From contig NZ_PXYL01000006.1 of NCBI RefSeq assembly GCF_003012705.1, positions 124,001 through 188,000 on the forward strand: a stretch of DNA of 64,000 nucleotides, given 5' to 3'. The position numbers and the translations under genes are program-made. Positions 48,925-58,581 of the stretch are shown here, piece by piece; within the stretch, counting starts at the first letter, position 1; every line of letters begins with the position of its first letter. The notes beneath the pieces were generated by a model. That model was not told the DNA's origin and did not search any database. It saw nothing but the letters and a program-made list of their open reading frames with translations. The DNA is from Pseudaminobacter soli (ex Li et al. 2025). Lineage in GTDB: Bacteria > Pseudomonadota > Alphaproteobacteria > Rhizobiales > Rhizobiaceae.

Positions 48925-50850
48925 ATGGCCATCATCTCCGGCAACAGGGCCAGCCGCAGCCCGACGGCCGGCCGCCAGATCGATTCCGCAATCGATCTTG
49001 TCGGCCTTATCGAGACTCTCCTGCGCCGGCGCTGGACGATCGTTGCCTGCGTGCTCGCTTTCGTTGCATTGGCTTTCGTTGCGTTGTCGCTGATCGCGCC
49101 CCGCTACGTCGCGACATCCCGCATCTTCGTGGATCCCCGCGAGCAGCGGGCCGTCCAGAATGAGGTCATACAGCGGGGGCTAGGCGGCGACATGGCGCTT
49201 GTCGAGAGCCAGATCGAGGTCGTCAAATCCGAAGCAGTGCTGGGCGACGCCATAAAGCAGATCGGCCTCGCATCCGACCCCGAATTTGTGCCCCAGGGCG
49301 GTGGCGGCCGCAATCCTTCAGAAGTCGCGCTGGAGAACCTTGCCAAGGCCATCGAAGTAACGCGCCCCGATAACACCTATGTGCTTGAAATCAGTGTGAC
49401 CGCGAAGGAGGCCGCCAAGTCGGCCCGGCTGGCGAATGCGGTTGCGGCTGCCTATGTCGCCGACCAGACCTCGTCCGCCGCCAACGCGGCGCGTGACGTC
49501 ACTTCGGCCATCCGCAGCAGGCTGGCGGAATTGCAGAGCCAGTTGCACGAAGCCGAGGAAAAGGTCGAGGCGTTCAAGCGCGAGCATAATATCTCGCAGA
49601 CGGAAGGACAGCTGCTTGGCGACCGCGAGCTGACCAATCTGTCGGCGCGCCAGTCCGCGGCGCTGTCGCGCGTCAACGAGGCCAAGGCCCGGCTGCAGGT
49701 CATGCAGGATGCGCTGAGCGCGCGCGGCTATGTGGGCGCCGCCACGACCGATACCGACAGCTCCATGGGCGCATTGCGTGTCCGCCTGGCTGAGGCCAAG
49801 GGGCGCCTCAACGAACTGCAGCAGGTGCTCGGCCCGCTTCATCCCCGCGTCGTCGTTGCCAAGGGGGAAGTGACCCAAGCCGAGGATGCTATCCGCGCCG
49901 AGAGCGAAAGGCTGGTTGCGATCGCACAGGACGACTACAAGACGGCCGTCGACGCGCTGAACAAGGTCAACACCGATCTTCAGCAGGCTACGTCGGCTTC
50001 CTTTTCCACCAACCAGAACATGATCAAGTTGCGCGAACTCGAGCGAGAGGCGCAATCGGTCAGGGTCGTTTATGAATCCTATTTGGTGCGCGCGAAGGAG
50101 ACGGCCCAGCAGGAAAGCATTGCTGCAGGCACAGCGCGCGTGATCGCGGAAGCTGGAGTGCCGAATTCGCCTTCCTTCCCGCCAAGGGTGCCCATACTTG
50201 CCGCCGCCATGATGCTTGGGCTGTTCGTCGGGATCCTTATCGCGATCCTGCGCGATCTCTTCGCCGGCTTGCTGACCCGTCAGCCGGAAGCTGAGCCGTC
50301 CTTGCTCGAAGTCGATGCCGGCACGCCGGCGGCCGGGCTGGTGCTGGTCACCGCATTGGACGACCCCAAAATAGCGCGCCAGGCGGCACTGGATTTGGCG
50401 CATGGCGCGATGGCGCGCGATCGCAGCGTGATCTTCCTGGATCTGGCGGCCGACGCGCCGGCATCCAATCCGGGCCTTGCCGAAGTCGCCCTGGGAGAGG
50501 CGTCGGCACTCAACGCGGTCCAAACCTGCCACGATACCGAGCTGCACAAGCTCAATGCCGGTCGGCCGGCGGCGATTGCGAGAGTGTCGCGAGATGTACT
50601 TCGTGCGGTGCTCGAAGTCATTTCTGCCGAGTATGACGACGTCGTGGTCAATGCCGGCGAACTCGATATCGAGCACGGGATGCCGGTCCGTGTGGCGGCC
50701 GAAATGAGCGCTCATGCGGTGCTGGCCGTCAAAGGCGACCAAGCCGGCGCTCGCGAACGGTGGGTGCTCGAGGCACTTTCCAATGAAGGTGCGGTATCCG
50801 TTTCCCTCGCCTCGGTGAGGACGGACGCCGATCTCGATAAGGTAGCCTGA
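48925..50850 (+). CDS. GumC/Wzz-type polysaccharide chain-length protein with degenerate BY-kinase domain
   Basis: 641 residues. A short cytoplasmic N-terminus leads to a first membrane helix (about 38-58), a long periplasmic coiled-coil region (about 60-410, including the Wzz domain RIFVDPREQRAVQNEV) and a second helix near 420 after PNSPSFPPRVP. The cytoplasmic tail (about 455-641) looks like a tyrosine-autokinase P-loop domain, but the Walker A GKS/T is missing (VTALDDPKIARQAALDLA) and the A' motif is VIFLDLAAD. Thus it controls polymer length and export without its own kinase activity. A glycosyltransferase gene follows 42 nt later. Confidence 0.88.
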   Translation: MAIISGNRASRSPTAGRQIDSAIDLVGLIETLLRRRWTIVACVLAFVALAFVALSLIAPRYVATSRIFVDPREQRAVQNEVIQRGLGGDMALVESQIEVVKSEAVLGDAIKQIGLASDPEFVPQGGGGRNPSEVALENLAKAIEVTRPDNTYVLEISVTAKEAAKSARLANAVAAAYVADQTSSAANAARDVTSAIRSRLAELQSQLHEAEEKVEAFKREHNISQTEGQLLGDRELTNLSARQSAALSRVNEAKARLQVMQDALSARGYVGAATTDTDSSMGALRVRLAEAKGRLNELQQVLGPLHPRVVVAKGEVTQAEDAIRAESERLVAIAQDDYKTAVDALNKVNTDLQQATSASFSTNQNMIKLRELEREAQSVRVVYESYLVRAKETAQQESIAAGTARVIAEAGVPNSPSFPPRVPILAAAMMLGLFVGILIAILRDLFAGLLTRQPEAEPSLLEVDAGTPAAGLVLVTALDDPKIARQAALDLAHGAMARDRSVIFLDLAADAPASNPGLAEVALGEASALNAVQTCHDTELHKLNAGRPAAIARVSRDVLRAVLEVISAEYDDVVVNAGELDIEHGMPVRVAAEMSAHAVLAVKGDQAGARERWVLEALSNEGAVSVSLASVRTDADLDKVA

Positions 50851-50892
50851 CGTGATCGACTGCATCGAGCCTGTTTCGCGGCTTCGCGGAGT

Positions 50893-51996
50893 ATGACCGT
50901 GGCCGTGCCGATCCGCGTTCTGTGCATCGTGCCACGTGGCCTGGCCGGCCGCGGCGGCATCGAGACTTTGTTCTCGCATGTCGATGAACAATTGCGCGCG
51001 CGCCCCGATATCGGCATCGAGATGGAATTTCTCGCCTCGCGCGGCGATGCCTCGGGTGCGGGCTGGGTGCTCCATTTCCCCATCGCGCTTGCGCGCTATG
51101 CTTGGCTGCTCGCGACCAGGCGCTACGATGTCGTCCACCTCAACACAGCGACGAATGCCTCGGCCTGGCGCAAATGGTCGATGCAATTGCTTGCTAGAAT
51201 CGCCGGCGTTGCCACCGTCATCCATTTCCACGGCTCTGCCTTTCCCAAGCCGGGCGATCGTCGGCCGGGGTGGGTGCCGGTTCTGCGGCAGGTCTTCGAG
51301 CGAGCCGGCGCTATCGTGGTCCTCGGCGACTATTGGCGCGACTTCGTTGCCCGGTTCTATGGCATGCCGCCCGAGCGTTTTGACGTAGTGGCCAATGGCG
51401 TTGCCGATTTCGCGCCCGATGCGCCGCAGGCGCGGGAGGAGGGGGCTGCCGTCCAGCTTTTGTTTGCCGGCAATCTGACGGATGCGAAGGGCGCTAGCGT
51501 CCTGCTTCGGGCGCTCGCACTGCTGCCTGAGCATTTGCCACGGTGGCGCGCGGTCCTCGCCGGGACGGGTGACGTTGCAGGCTTCCGCGAACGCGCGGCG
51601 CAATCGGGGCTTTCCGGCCAGGTCGAATTCACCGGCTGGGTCGCCCGTGACGCCATCCTGCCTCTCTACCGCCAGGCCGATATCGTCGTCCTGCCGTCGC
51701 GCAACGAGGTCCTGCCGGTCTGCCTGCTGGAAGGCGCATGCGCCGGTGCGGCCCTGGTCGCCACCCCGGTCGGATCGGTGCCTGACGTCCTCAGCGAGGG
51801 GCAGAATGGCCTGATGATCACGACGGACGATCCTGAGAGCGCCGCGCGTGCGCTCGCGCAACTGATCGCGGATGCATCGCAGCGCGAAGAATTCCGTGCC
51901 GCTTCGCGCGATGTCTACGTTTCGCGCTTCCGCCTCGAGACGATGATCGAGGCGCTGCGCGAGGTCTATCGCAAGGCGCTGTCGGCGAACCGGTAG
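50893..51996 (+). CDS. Glycosyltransferase family 4 protein
   Basis: 367 residues with two Rossmann halves. GLAGRGGIETLF near the N-terminus binds the acceptor/nucleotide interface. LLFAGNLTDAKGASVLLRAL opens the C-terminal donor domain, followed by the GT4 motif PSRNEVLPVCLLEGACAGAALVATPVGSVPDVL (first Glu of the EX7E pattern replaced in part). It probably adds a sugar to the exopolysaccharide repeat unit. It is co-directional with the chain-length gene. Its 3' end overlaps the convergent asparagine-synthase-like gene by 31 bp. Confidence 0.88.
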   Translation: MTVAVPIRVLCIVPRGLAGRGGIETLFSHVDEQLRARPDIGIEMEFLASRGDASGAGWVLHFPIALARYAWLLATRRYDVVHLNTATNASAWRKWSMQLLARIAGVATVIHFHGSAFPKPGDRRPGWVPVLRQVFERAGAIVVLGDYWRDFVARFYGMPPERFDVVANGVADFAPDAPQAREEGAAVQLLFAGNLTDAKGASVLLRALALLPEHLPRWRAVLAGTGDVAGFRERAAQSGLSGQVEFTGWVARDAILPLYRQADIVVLPSRNEVLPVCLLEGACAGAALVATPVGSVPDVLSEGQNGLMITTDDPESAARALAQLIADASQREEFRAASRDVYVSRFRLETMIEALREVYRKALSANR

Positions 51997-53903
51997 TCCG
52001 GTTCGCGCCGCCGCGTAGCAGTTTCCGAGATGGTTGGGCGGAATATCCGGAAGAACTGCTCCAGATTGGCGAGCGCCCAAAGGATCTTTTCGTGGTTCTG
52101 CGTGCCGCCGAGATGCTCGCCGACGAGCCGGTCGATCTCGCGGGCATTGCATACTTGTCGCACGGTCGCATCGCCGCTCTGCAGCAAGTCGCGGAGCTGA
52201 TCGGCCATGCCGGCGCGGAACCACTGTTCCACCGGAACGCGGAAACCAACCTTCTTGCGCTCGATGATCTCACGCGGCAGCAATTTGGAGGCCAATACCC
52301 GCAGCACGCGCTTGCCTTTGGGCGCGCCGGTCAGGAAGGCGTCGGGAAAGCGTGCGGCGAGCTCGGCAAGGCCGACATCCATGAAAGGCATGCGTCCCTC
52401 GATAGAGCCGGCCATCATCATGCGGTCGCCGCGCTCCAGAAGGTTGTCCGGCAGCCACGAGGTCTGGTCGAAATGCAGCATCCGCTTGAGCGCGCTGCTG
52501 GCGCTGTCCGAAGCGAAGGGCAGCGGATCGAGATCCCGCGGTTGGGGCGATCCAGCATAGAGCATCTCGGCTTGACCGCCGTCAGCGCCGCCGAACCAGG
52601 CCGCCATGCGGGCCTGCAGGTCGCGGACGCCGGCGACGCCCGCCAGTGTCTTCACGCGCCGCGCCGCATAGGGCAGGGCGCGTACCGCAGGCGCCACCAG
52701 ACCATCGTGCAAGGCGCCCGGTACCAGCCGCTGATACATTGCGACCCAGGGTTCGGCCCGATGCTTGGGATAGCCGCCCAGAAGCTCGTCGGCCCCTTCG
52801 CCGGTGAGCACCATCTTGACGCTGCGGCTTGCCAGCCGCGACAGCAGCAGGACGGGCAAGTCGGAGGGCTCGGCGACCGGCGCTCCACGCCGCAGCACTG
52901 CCTCTTCCCACACCGACGTGAATTCGTTCATGCCGACGGCGAGTTCATGGTGGTCGGTTCCGAAGGCCTGGGCGACCTGTCGGGCATAGGGCAGCTCGGA
53001 GGAGCCGGGAGCGTCGAAGCCGACAGAGAAGGTGGACACGGGCTTCGCCATCTGGCGGCTCATCAGCGCCACGATGGTCGAGGAGTCGAGTCCTCCCGAA
53101 AGATAGGCGCCGAACGGCGCATCCGAACGCAGCCTCAGCCGCACTGCCTCGTCGAGCTTGTCGGCGAAGAGCGCCACGGCCTCGTCGAAATTGTCGATAT
53201 CGGGCTTGGTGCGCGAGAACGGCGTCGTGAAGTAGCGCTTGCTGCGGATTTTGGCGCCGTCGATCGCCACGAAGGTTCCCGGTGGCACTTTGGAAATGCC
53301 GCGGAAGAAAGTGGCAGGACCGGGGACGTAACGATAGCTGAGATATTCGCGTAGCGAATCCTGGTCCAGCCGGTCGTCAACTCCGGGAAAGTTCCGCAGC
53401 GGTTCGATCTCGGAGGCGAAGGCATGAAATCCTTCGCCCTTGGCGACGAAGAGCGGCTTCTTGCCGAAAGGGTCGCGGGCGGCGAATAGTTGACCCGTTG
53501 CGGTATCCCAGAGCAGGAACGCGAACATGCCGTTCAGCCGGGCCAGGCAATCCTCGCCCCAGGCGCGCCAGGCCTCGATCAAGACCTCGGTGTCGCCCAG
53601 CGTGGCGAAGCGATGGCCGCGCTCTACGAGTTCAGCGCGGAGCTCGATATAGTTGTAGATTTCGCCGTTATAGACGATCACGTAGCGGCCATCATGCGAA
53701 TGCATCGGCTGCGGGCTGCCCTCGATATCGACGATCGAAAGGCGGCGATGCCCGAGCCCGACCTGCCAGTCGCTATCGGGGCTGTGCGCAACAAATGTTC
53801 CACGCCCGTCCGGACCACGATGAGCCAACAGATCGGTGGCCTTGTCGAGCTCGCCTGTGAGCGACAGGCGTGATCTGGCATGGAATCCGAAGATGCCGCA
53901 CAT
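51966..53903 (-). CDS. asnB: Asparagine synthase-like glutamine amidotransferase
   Basis: 645 residues. It begins MCGIFGFH with the N-terminal nucleophile C2 of the glutaminase domain. RRLSIVDI and YNGEIYNY follow, and the synthetase domain has the ATP PP-loop SGGLDSS and GEGADELLGGYPKHR. Such proteins in polysaccharide loci amidate sugar carboxylates or other acids rather than aspartate, and exosortase-type loci carry one (amidotransferase 1). Here it lies 11 nt downstream of a glycosyltransferase gene, in an operon with a GDP-mannose dehydrogenase that makes a uronic acid. Uronamide formation is a reasonable hypothesis. Confidence 0.9.
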   Translation of the reverse strand: MCGIFGFHARSRLSLTGELDKATDLLAHRGPDGRGTFVAHSPDSDWQVGLGHRRLSIVDIEGSPQPMHSHDGRYVIVYNGEIYNYIELRAELVERGHRFATLGDTEVLIEAWRAWGEDCLARLNGMFAFLLWDTATGQLFAARDPFGKKPLFVAKGEGFHAFASEIEPLRNFPGVDDRLDQDSLREYLSYRYVPGPATFFRGISKVPPGTFVAIDGAKIRSKRYFTTPFSRTKPDIDNFDEAVALFADKLDEAVRLRLRSDAPFGAYLSGGLDSSTIVALMSRQMAKPVSTFSVGFDAPGSSELPYARQVAQAFGTDHHELAVGMNEFTSVWEEAVLRRGAPVAEPSDLPVLLLSRLASRSVKMVLTGEGADELLGGYPKHRAEPWVAMYQRLVPGALHDGLVAPAVRALPYAARRVKTLAGVAGVRDLQARMAAWFGGADGGQAEMLYAGSPQPRDLDPLPFASDSASSALKRMLHFDQTSWLPDNLLERGDRMMMAGSIEGRMPFMDVGLAELAARFPDAFLTGAPKGKRVLRVLASKLLPREIIERKKVGFRVPVEQWFRAGMADQLRDLLQSGDATVRQVCNAREIDRLVGEHLGGTQNHEKILWALANLEQFFRIFRPTISETATRRREPDYRFADSALR

Positions 53904-53914
53904 GAGCGAGGGTC

Positions 53915-55180
53915 CTAGTCCTGGGCGCCGCGTGCGGCGGGATCGACCTCGGCGTAAGGCGTTTCGACTTTGCGCCCCTTGCGTGGCGACTTGAACAAGG
54001 CGTCATATGCCGCCAGCAGCTTCGGTGCCTCGTGGCTCCAGGCCAGTTCGTTGCGTACCCGTTCCCGGCCGATCGCACCCATCGCCGCGCGGCGCTCGGG
54101 ATCGTCCAGCAGCTCGGCGATCTTGTCGCCAAAATCCGCCGGATCGGTGCACTTGGCATAGAGCGATGCGTCACGCGCCGAAAAGCGACCCTCGCGCAGA
54201 TCGTATTGAACGATCGGTTTGCCGAGCGCCATATACTCCATGATTTTGTTCATGGTCGACTTGTCGTTCATCGCCGTCGGCCGGTCGGGATTGACGCACA
54301 CGTCGGCCGTCGACAGGGCGGAGAAAAGCATCTCGTCCGGGCAGCGACCGGTGTAGGTGACATAGTCGTTCAAGCCGAGCGCGGCCGTTTCCACCTTGAT
54401 CGCCTCGAGTTCGGGACCGCCGCCGCAGATGACGAACTGTATGTCCTGACGACCCCTCGCATTCACCAGGTGGCCGATGGACTCCAACAAAAGATCCAGC
54501 CCTTCCTGCTTGCCGATGACGCCGACATAGCCGACGACGAAACGACGCCCATTGCGCCATTTCGGATCCGGCTCCACCTCACGCACCCGGTCCAGGTTCG
54601 GCCCCGAGCGCACGATATGTACCTTGTCAGGGTCCATCCCGCCGCGCGTAATCGCGATGTCGCGATAACTCTCGTTCGTCGCGATCGAGAGGTTGGCGAT
54701 GCGGAAGGACAGCCGCTCCAGCCACACCATCAGCTTCCAGCCGAAGTCGCGGCGGCCGAACTTGGCCTCGTAGAGCTCGGGATTGATGTCGTGATGGTCG
54801 AACAGGAATTTCTTGCCGAACAGCCGGTAGAAGCCACCGATCAGGAAGATCGTGTCCGGTGGATTGCAGGCGTGGATGGCGTCGAAGCCGCGTTGCCACG
54901 CGACCTTCAGTGACAGCAGGAACTCCCAGAACAGAGCGGCACTGTATTCGAGCGCATAGCCGAGCGCGCCCTCGGCATCGAGGGGCAGGGAATGCCGGTA
55001 GATATGGACGCCGTCGAGCACCTCGTAAGACGAGGTGTAGCCCTTGCCCTTCGGGCAGATCACCGAAACCTCATAGCCGGCTTTCACCAGGGTCGTGGCT
55101 TCGGACCAGACGCGCCTGTCGAACGGGACCGGCAGATTCTCGACGATGATGAGGACGCGTCTACCAGTTGATGCCGTCAT
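53915..55180 (-). CDS. Glycosyltransferase family 4 protein (WbuB-like)
   Basis: 421 residues from the ATG at 55180 (GGGGA before it). Features are VENLPVPFDRRVWSEATTLVKAGYEVSVICPKG at the N-terminus, FDHHDINPELYEAKFG in the middle and a donor domain with VVGYVGVIGKQEGLDLLLESI and MEYMALGKPIVQYDLREGRFS. This matches the WbuB/exosortase-associated group of GT4 enzymes, which use a UDP-amino sugar or GDP-sugar. Its start lies 20 nt inside the GDP-mannose dehydrogenase gene, so translation is coupled. Confidence 0.9.
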   Translation of the reverse strand: MTASTGRRVLIIVENLPVPFDRRVWSEATTLVKAGYEVSVICPKGKGYTSSYEVLDGVHIYRHSLPLDAEGALGYALEYSAALFWEFLLSLKVAWQRGFDAIHACNPPDTIFLIGGFYRLFGKKFLFDHHDINPELYEAKFGRRDFGWKLMVWLERLSFRIANLSIATNESYRDIAITRGGMDPDKVHIVRSGPNLDRVREVEPDPKWRNGRRFVVGYVGVIGKQEGLDLLLESIGHLVNARGRQDIQFVICGGGPELEAIKVETAALGLNDYVTYTGRCPDEMLFSALSTADVCVNPDRPTAMNDKSTMNKIMEYMALGKPIVQYDLREGRFSARDASLYAKCTDPADFGDKIAELLDDPERRAAMGAIGRERVRNELAWSHEAPKLLAAYDALFKSPRKGRKVETPYAEVDPAARGAQD

Positions 55181-56474
55181 AGATCCCCGCAATCCGATCC
55201 GTGTTTGGCAGCCGCGCCATGTCGAACAGCACCTGGTCCGGCCGCATATGCTCGACCACGGCCTCGTATTCGGGCGAGCGGCTGGTGGCCACGATCACGT
55301 CCGAATGCTTCACCACGTCCTCGATCGAGGGGACCATGAGCTGTGTGACATGCGGGATCGCATTCATCAGATAGGCCTTGTTGGCGCCCACGAGCTTTGC
55401 CAGCGAAACGTTCTGATCGAAAATGCGGATGTCGCAGCCCTTGCCGATCAAGCGCTCGATCAGTTCCAGATAGGGGCTTTCGCGCAGGTCGTCGGTGCCT
55501 GCCTTGAAGGAGAAGCCGAGGAAGCCGATGTTGCGCTTGCCGAAGCCGAGCACCCGTTCCAGCGCGCGCTCGATCTGCTGCTTGTTGGAAGGCATCAGCG
55601 ACTTCAGTAGCGGGGCTTCCACGTCATTCTGGACAGCGAAGGCGTTGATCGCGCGCACGTCCTTGGGCAGGCAGGAGCCGCCGAAGGCAAAGCCGGGCAG
55701 CAGATATGCATTGGAGACGTTGAGCTTGGTGTCGGCAAAGAACACCCGCATCAGGTCGTGGCTGTCGACGCCGGCCGCCTTGCAGATATTGCCGATCTCG
55801 TTGCCGAAAGCGACCTTGAGCGCATGCCAGGTATTGTCGGTGTATTTCACCAGTTCGGCCAACCGCGGCTCGGTGAGGATCATCTGGCCGGGAAGGCCAC
55901 TGTAGAGCTCGAGCAGCCGCGCGCGTGTCGTTTCGTCGTCGGTGCCGATCACCGTCTTGGCGGGGGTGTTGAAGTCGGCGACCGCCGAGCCCTCGCGCAT
56001 GAATTCCGGATTTGAGGCAGCGCCGAAGGCCTCGCCCAACTTCTTGGCCGATGTTTCCTCAAGCGACGGCACGACGATGTCGGACAGCGTGCCCGGGAGC
56101 ACCGTCGAGCGGATGACGACCGAGTGATAGCTGTTCTTGCCGGCGAGCGAGGCGCCGATCTGGCGCGAAACCGCCTGGACCGCCGACAGATCAAGCGAGC
56201 CGTTGGCCCGCGACGGCGTGCCGACGCACAGCAGCGACAGGTCGCTGTTCATCACGGCTTCCTCGGTAGAAACGGTGGCCCTCAGGCGGCCCGACGCAAC
56301 ATGGGCTGCGACAAGCTCTCCGATATCCTTCTCGATGATCGGGCTCTTGCCGGCGTTGATGAGGTCTACCTTCGCTTCGCTGACATCGCAGCCGATCACC
56401 TCATGACCACGGTCGGCCAGACAGGCCGCGCAGACGGTGCCGACGTACCCCAGTCCGAAAACGGAAACCTTCAT
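55161..56474 (-). CDS. algD: GDP-mannose 6-dehydrogenase (AlgD-like UDP/GDP-sugar dehydrogenase)
   Basis: 437 residues. The Rossmann motif FGLGYVGTVCAACLADRGHEVIGCDV, the catalytic cysteine C268 in FGGSCLPKDVRA and the NAD domain end LGFSFKAGTDDLRESP match GDP-mannose 6-dehydrogenase of Pseudomonas closely (also a 437-residue-range protein with Cys268). It would oxidise GDP-mannose to GDP-mannuronate with two NAD. UDP-glucose dehydrogenase is the alternative, but the whole-length resemblance to AlgD is stronger. It is followed directly by a glycosyltransferase and an amidotransferase gene. Confidence 0.87.
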   Translation of the reverse strand: MKVSVFGLGYVGTVCAACLADRGHEVIGCDVSEAKVDLINAGKSPIIEKDIGELVAAHVASGRLRATVSTEEAVMNSDLSLLCVGTPSRANGSLDLSAVQAVSRQIGASLAGKNSYHSVVIRSTVLPGTLSDIVVPSLEETSAKKLGEAFGAASNPEFMREGSAVADFNTPAKTVIGTDDETTRARLLELYSGLPGQMILTEPRLAELVKYTDNTWHALKVAFGNEIGNICKAAGVDSHDLMRVFFADTKLNVSNAYLLPGFAFGGSCLPKDVRAINAFAVQNDVEAPLLKSLMPSNKQQIERALERVLGFGKRNIGFLGFSFKAGTDDLRESPYLELIERLIGKGCDIRIFDQNVSLAKLVGANKAYLMNAIPHVTQLMVPSIEDVVKHSDVIVATSRSPEYEAVVEHMRPDQVLFDMARLPNTDRIAGIYDGINW

Positions 56475-56563
56475 ACTTACTCAACCAATCTAGCTGTTCT
56501 TTCGCCAAGATTTTCAAATACTTGGCATTCTGTCGCGAAGGGTCTATCCGACACAAGTAAAGG

Positions 56564-58528
56564 TCAGGTTAGCGGATCTATTAGTATTGAACTTTGCCAG
56601 TGCATTTGCCGCGCCGGTGCCCGGAAGACAACGGTTGCGGCCTCCCTCAGAATGCCGAAGCCGGGCGAATGGAAGCCGCGTCCGGATGCAGCGTCTGCGC
56701 GCACGATTTGGATAGCGGCGCCTGCGGGCGCTACAAGCGTGAATTCCGTCCGGCTGCCGCGGCGTGCCACGACCCCGTGGTCCTCGACCGATGCTTCCAG
56801 GTCCGGCGCCAGCAGGAAGGCGATCTCGACTTCGCCCGATGGCGGCGTGCCAGTCAAACGGTCCGCGATGTCGAAGCCATTCGTGGTTTCGACAATGCGC
56901 CTGTGATGGACGGCACCAAATCGTTTTGCGTAACCGTCGTGCGAGGCCGATATGTCTAGCCGCGCGGCATGTGCCACCGAGTCCAGCGTTGCCTTTGCCC
57001 GCCTCGGCATCCAGTTGAAGGCGCCCGATGGCTCGCTCTGGCTGGCGCCGTCTATTGTCAGGGTGTTGTGTAGGGCGCTGACGCGGAAGCGGCGGCGGTT
57101 CTCGCCCTCGGAATGGTAGAGATGGGTGCCGGCATCCACAAGCACCGGCCTGCCGTCGAGCGACAGCCAAACCGACAAGGCGTCGGCATGGCCATGGGCG
57201 GCAAGAGCGCCAAATCCCAGCGGCCCATGGTCGAAGACGAGGTGCACACGCCGGCCATCGATTTCGCCCCGCCGAACCGTATAGCCGCCTTGCGGGAACG
57301 TGATGGTGCCGTCTGTCAGCTGAGGGCTGCATGGCGGCGTGGCAAACACGATGTCGCGCCAGTGCGGGTCGCGGATCGACGGCGTCAGATCCGGCCGACC
57401 GAGGAAGCCAGCAATAGCGCCGGCGATCGAGGCGATGTAGCGCGGCTCGTCGCTGCCGAAGGCCATGAGCACGCGACTCTGGTCGTCATCTCCGATGAGC
57501 GGCGCGTGACCGTCGTCGTCGAGGAATGCGTTCAGGGCGCTGGCGGCCTGTGCCATTCGCTCGCGCGTTTTCGGTCCCGGCGCGCCGGCACCCATGGCGG
57601 CAAAGCCGATAAGCAGCATCTCGAGCGTGAAGGCGCTGTAAGCGGGCGATTGCTCCTGTCCCACGCCATCTTCGTGGAACAAGGCGAGCGTTCTGTTCTC
57701 CAGATGCGCCCTACCGGTGGTGAGCCACATCGCGGCGTCTGGGTGCTCGGGCAACAGTTGCGCGGCGAGAACGAGCCCCATGGCCTCGGCAACGAGGTGG
57801 TTGTTTGCCGACGAATGCAGCGAAGGAAATCGCGCCAGCCAGCTGCCGTGGGCGGCCACGAAGGATGCGAGCCGTTCACCGGTCGCGGCATCGATCCATG
57901 GTTCGAGTGCGGCGACGATGCATAAAAGCGAGACCAGCCTGTATCCGGCCTCGATGCCCGAATACCAATTTACCCCGCGGCCGGGCGGATTTGCCTCCAT
58001 CCACGAAATGATGGAGCTAAGGATCGCCCGGGCGAGTTCCGGGTCCAGCGCCCGGCGGGCATGAATGGCCGGCGAGGCCAGGAAATGCAGCCGATTCAGT
58101 TCGGCGACATATTTGACGTCTCCGTGGCCGGCTTCGAAGCGAAAATCGATGTCGAATGCAGATCGCTCGGCGCCGGGCCAGCTTGCTCCGCTTACCGGGT
58201 CGAGCGTCCAGATTGCGGAATCGACGCGCCCGGAACTGTCCAAGACGGAACCCGGCCAGTCGCGATTGAGCAGCCTGAGATGGCCGGAGCGGAGCGTTTC
58301 CGCGGCTGTTTGCAATTGCCGTTCAACTGGCTCGGGGAGGGCGGGTTCGAACAGTGGTGCGAACAGGTGTATCGGCGTGGGCCGCGCGCCGGGGATAACA
58401 AAATCCGCCCAGTCTCTACGCTCGCGCCGCGCGGCGCGCCGAGCCAATTGCTCGCGAACGCGATGGCGGATCTCGCCGCGCTCCATGACGGCGAGCCGCC
58501 GCGCATACCAGTTCAACCGCTTCAACAT
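56564..58528 (-). CDS. Heparinase II/III-family polysaccharide lyase-like protein
   Basis: 654 residues. An alpha/alpha toroid domain (about 1-350; NWYSGIEAGYRLVSLL, SLHSSANNHLVAEAMGLVLAAQLL, EQSPAYSAFTLEML) is followed by the beta-sandwich heparinase domain (FPQGGYTVRRG, LAAHGHADALSVWLSLDGRPVLVDAGTHLYH). No signal peptide is visible, as is usual for family members within capsule/EPS loci. It probably cleaves uronate-containing chains made by the neighbouring genes, a match with the GDP-mannuronate enzyme. It lies between the acyltransferase-like gene (53-nt gap) and the dehydrogenase gene (89-nt gap). Confidence 0.88.
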   Translation of the reverse strand: MLKRLNWYARRLAVMERGEIRHRVREQLARRAARRERRDWADFVIPGARPTPIHLFAPLFEPALPEPVERQLQTAAETLRSGHLRLLNRDWPGSVLDSSGRVDSAIWTLDPVSGASWPGAERSAFDIDFRFEAGHGDVKYVAELNRLHFLASPAIHARRALDPELARAILSSIISWMEANPPGRGVNWYSGIEAGYRLVSLLCIVAALEPWIDAATGERLASFVAAHGSWLARFPSLHSSANNHLVAEAMGLVLAAQLLPEHPDAAMWLTTGRAHLENRTLALFHEDGVGQEQSPAYSAFTLEMLLIGFAAMGAGAPGPKTRERMAQAASALNAFLDDDGHAPLIGDDDQSRVLMAFGSDEPRYIASIAGAIAGFLGRPDLTPSIRDPHWRDIVFATPPCSPQLTDGTITFPQGGYTVRRGEIDGRRVHLVFDHGPLGFGALAAHGHADALSVWLSLDGRPVLVDAGTHLYHSEGENRRRFRVSALHNTLTIDGASQSEPSGAFNWMPRRAKATLDSVAHAARLDISASHDGYAKRFGAVHHRRIVETTNGFDIADRLTGTPPSGEVEIAFLLAPDLEASVEDHGVVARRGSRTEFTLVAPAGAAIQIVRADAASGRGFHSPGFGILREAATVVFRAPARQMHWQSSILIDPLT

Positions 58529-58581
58529 GGTGGTGGCTTAGCAAGCTGCGGTTGCGTTGTGATTAACGCCGCGATGCGGAG

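Noticed and set aside
49318-52224. A 968-residue minus-strand frame opposite the chain-length and glycosyltransferase genes
   Set aside because: It is an antisense shadow in high-GC DNA. The plus strand holds two well-formed families across the same span.
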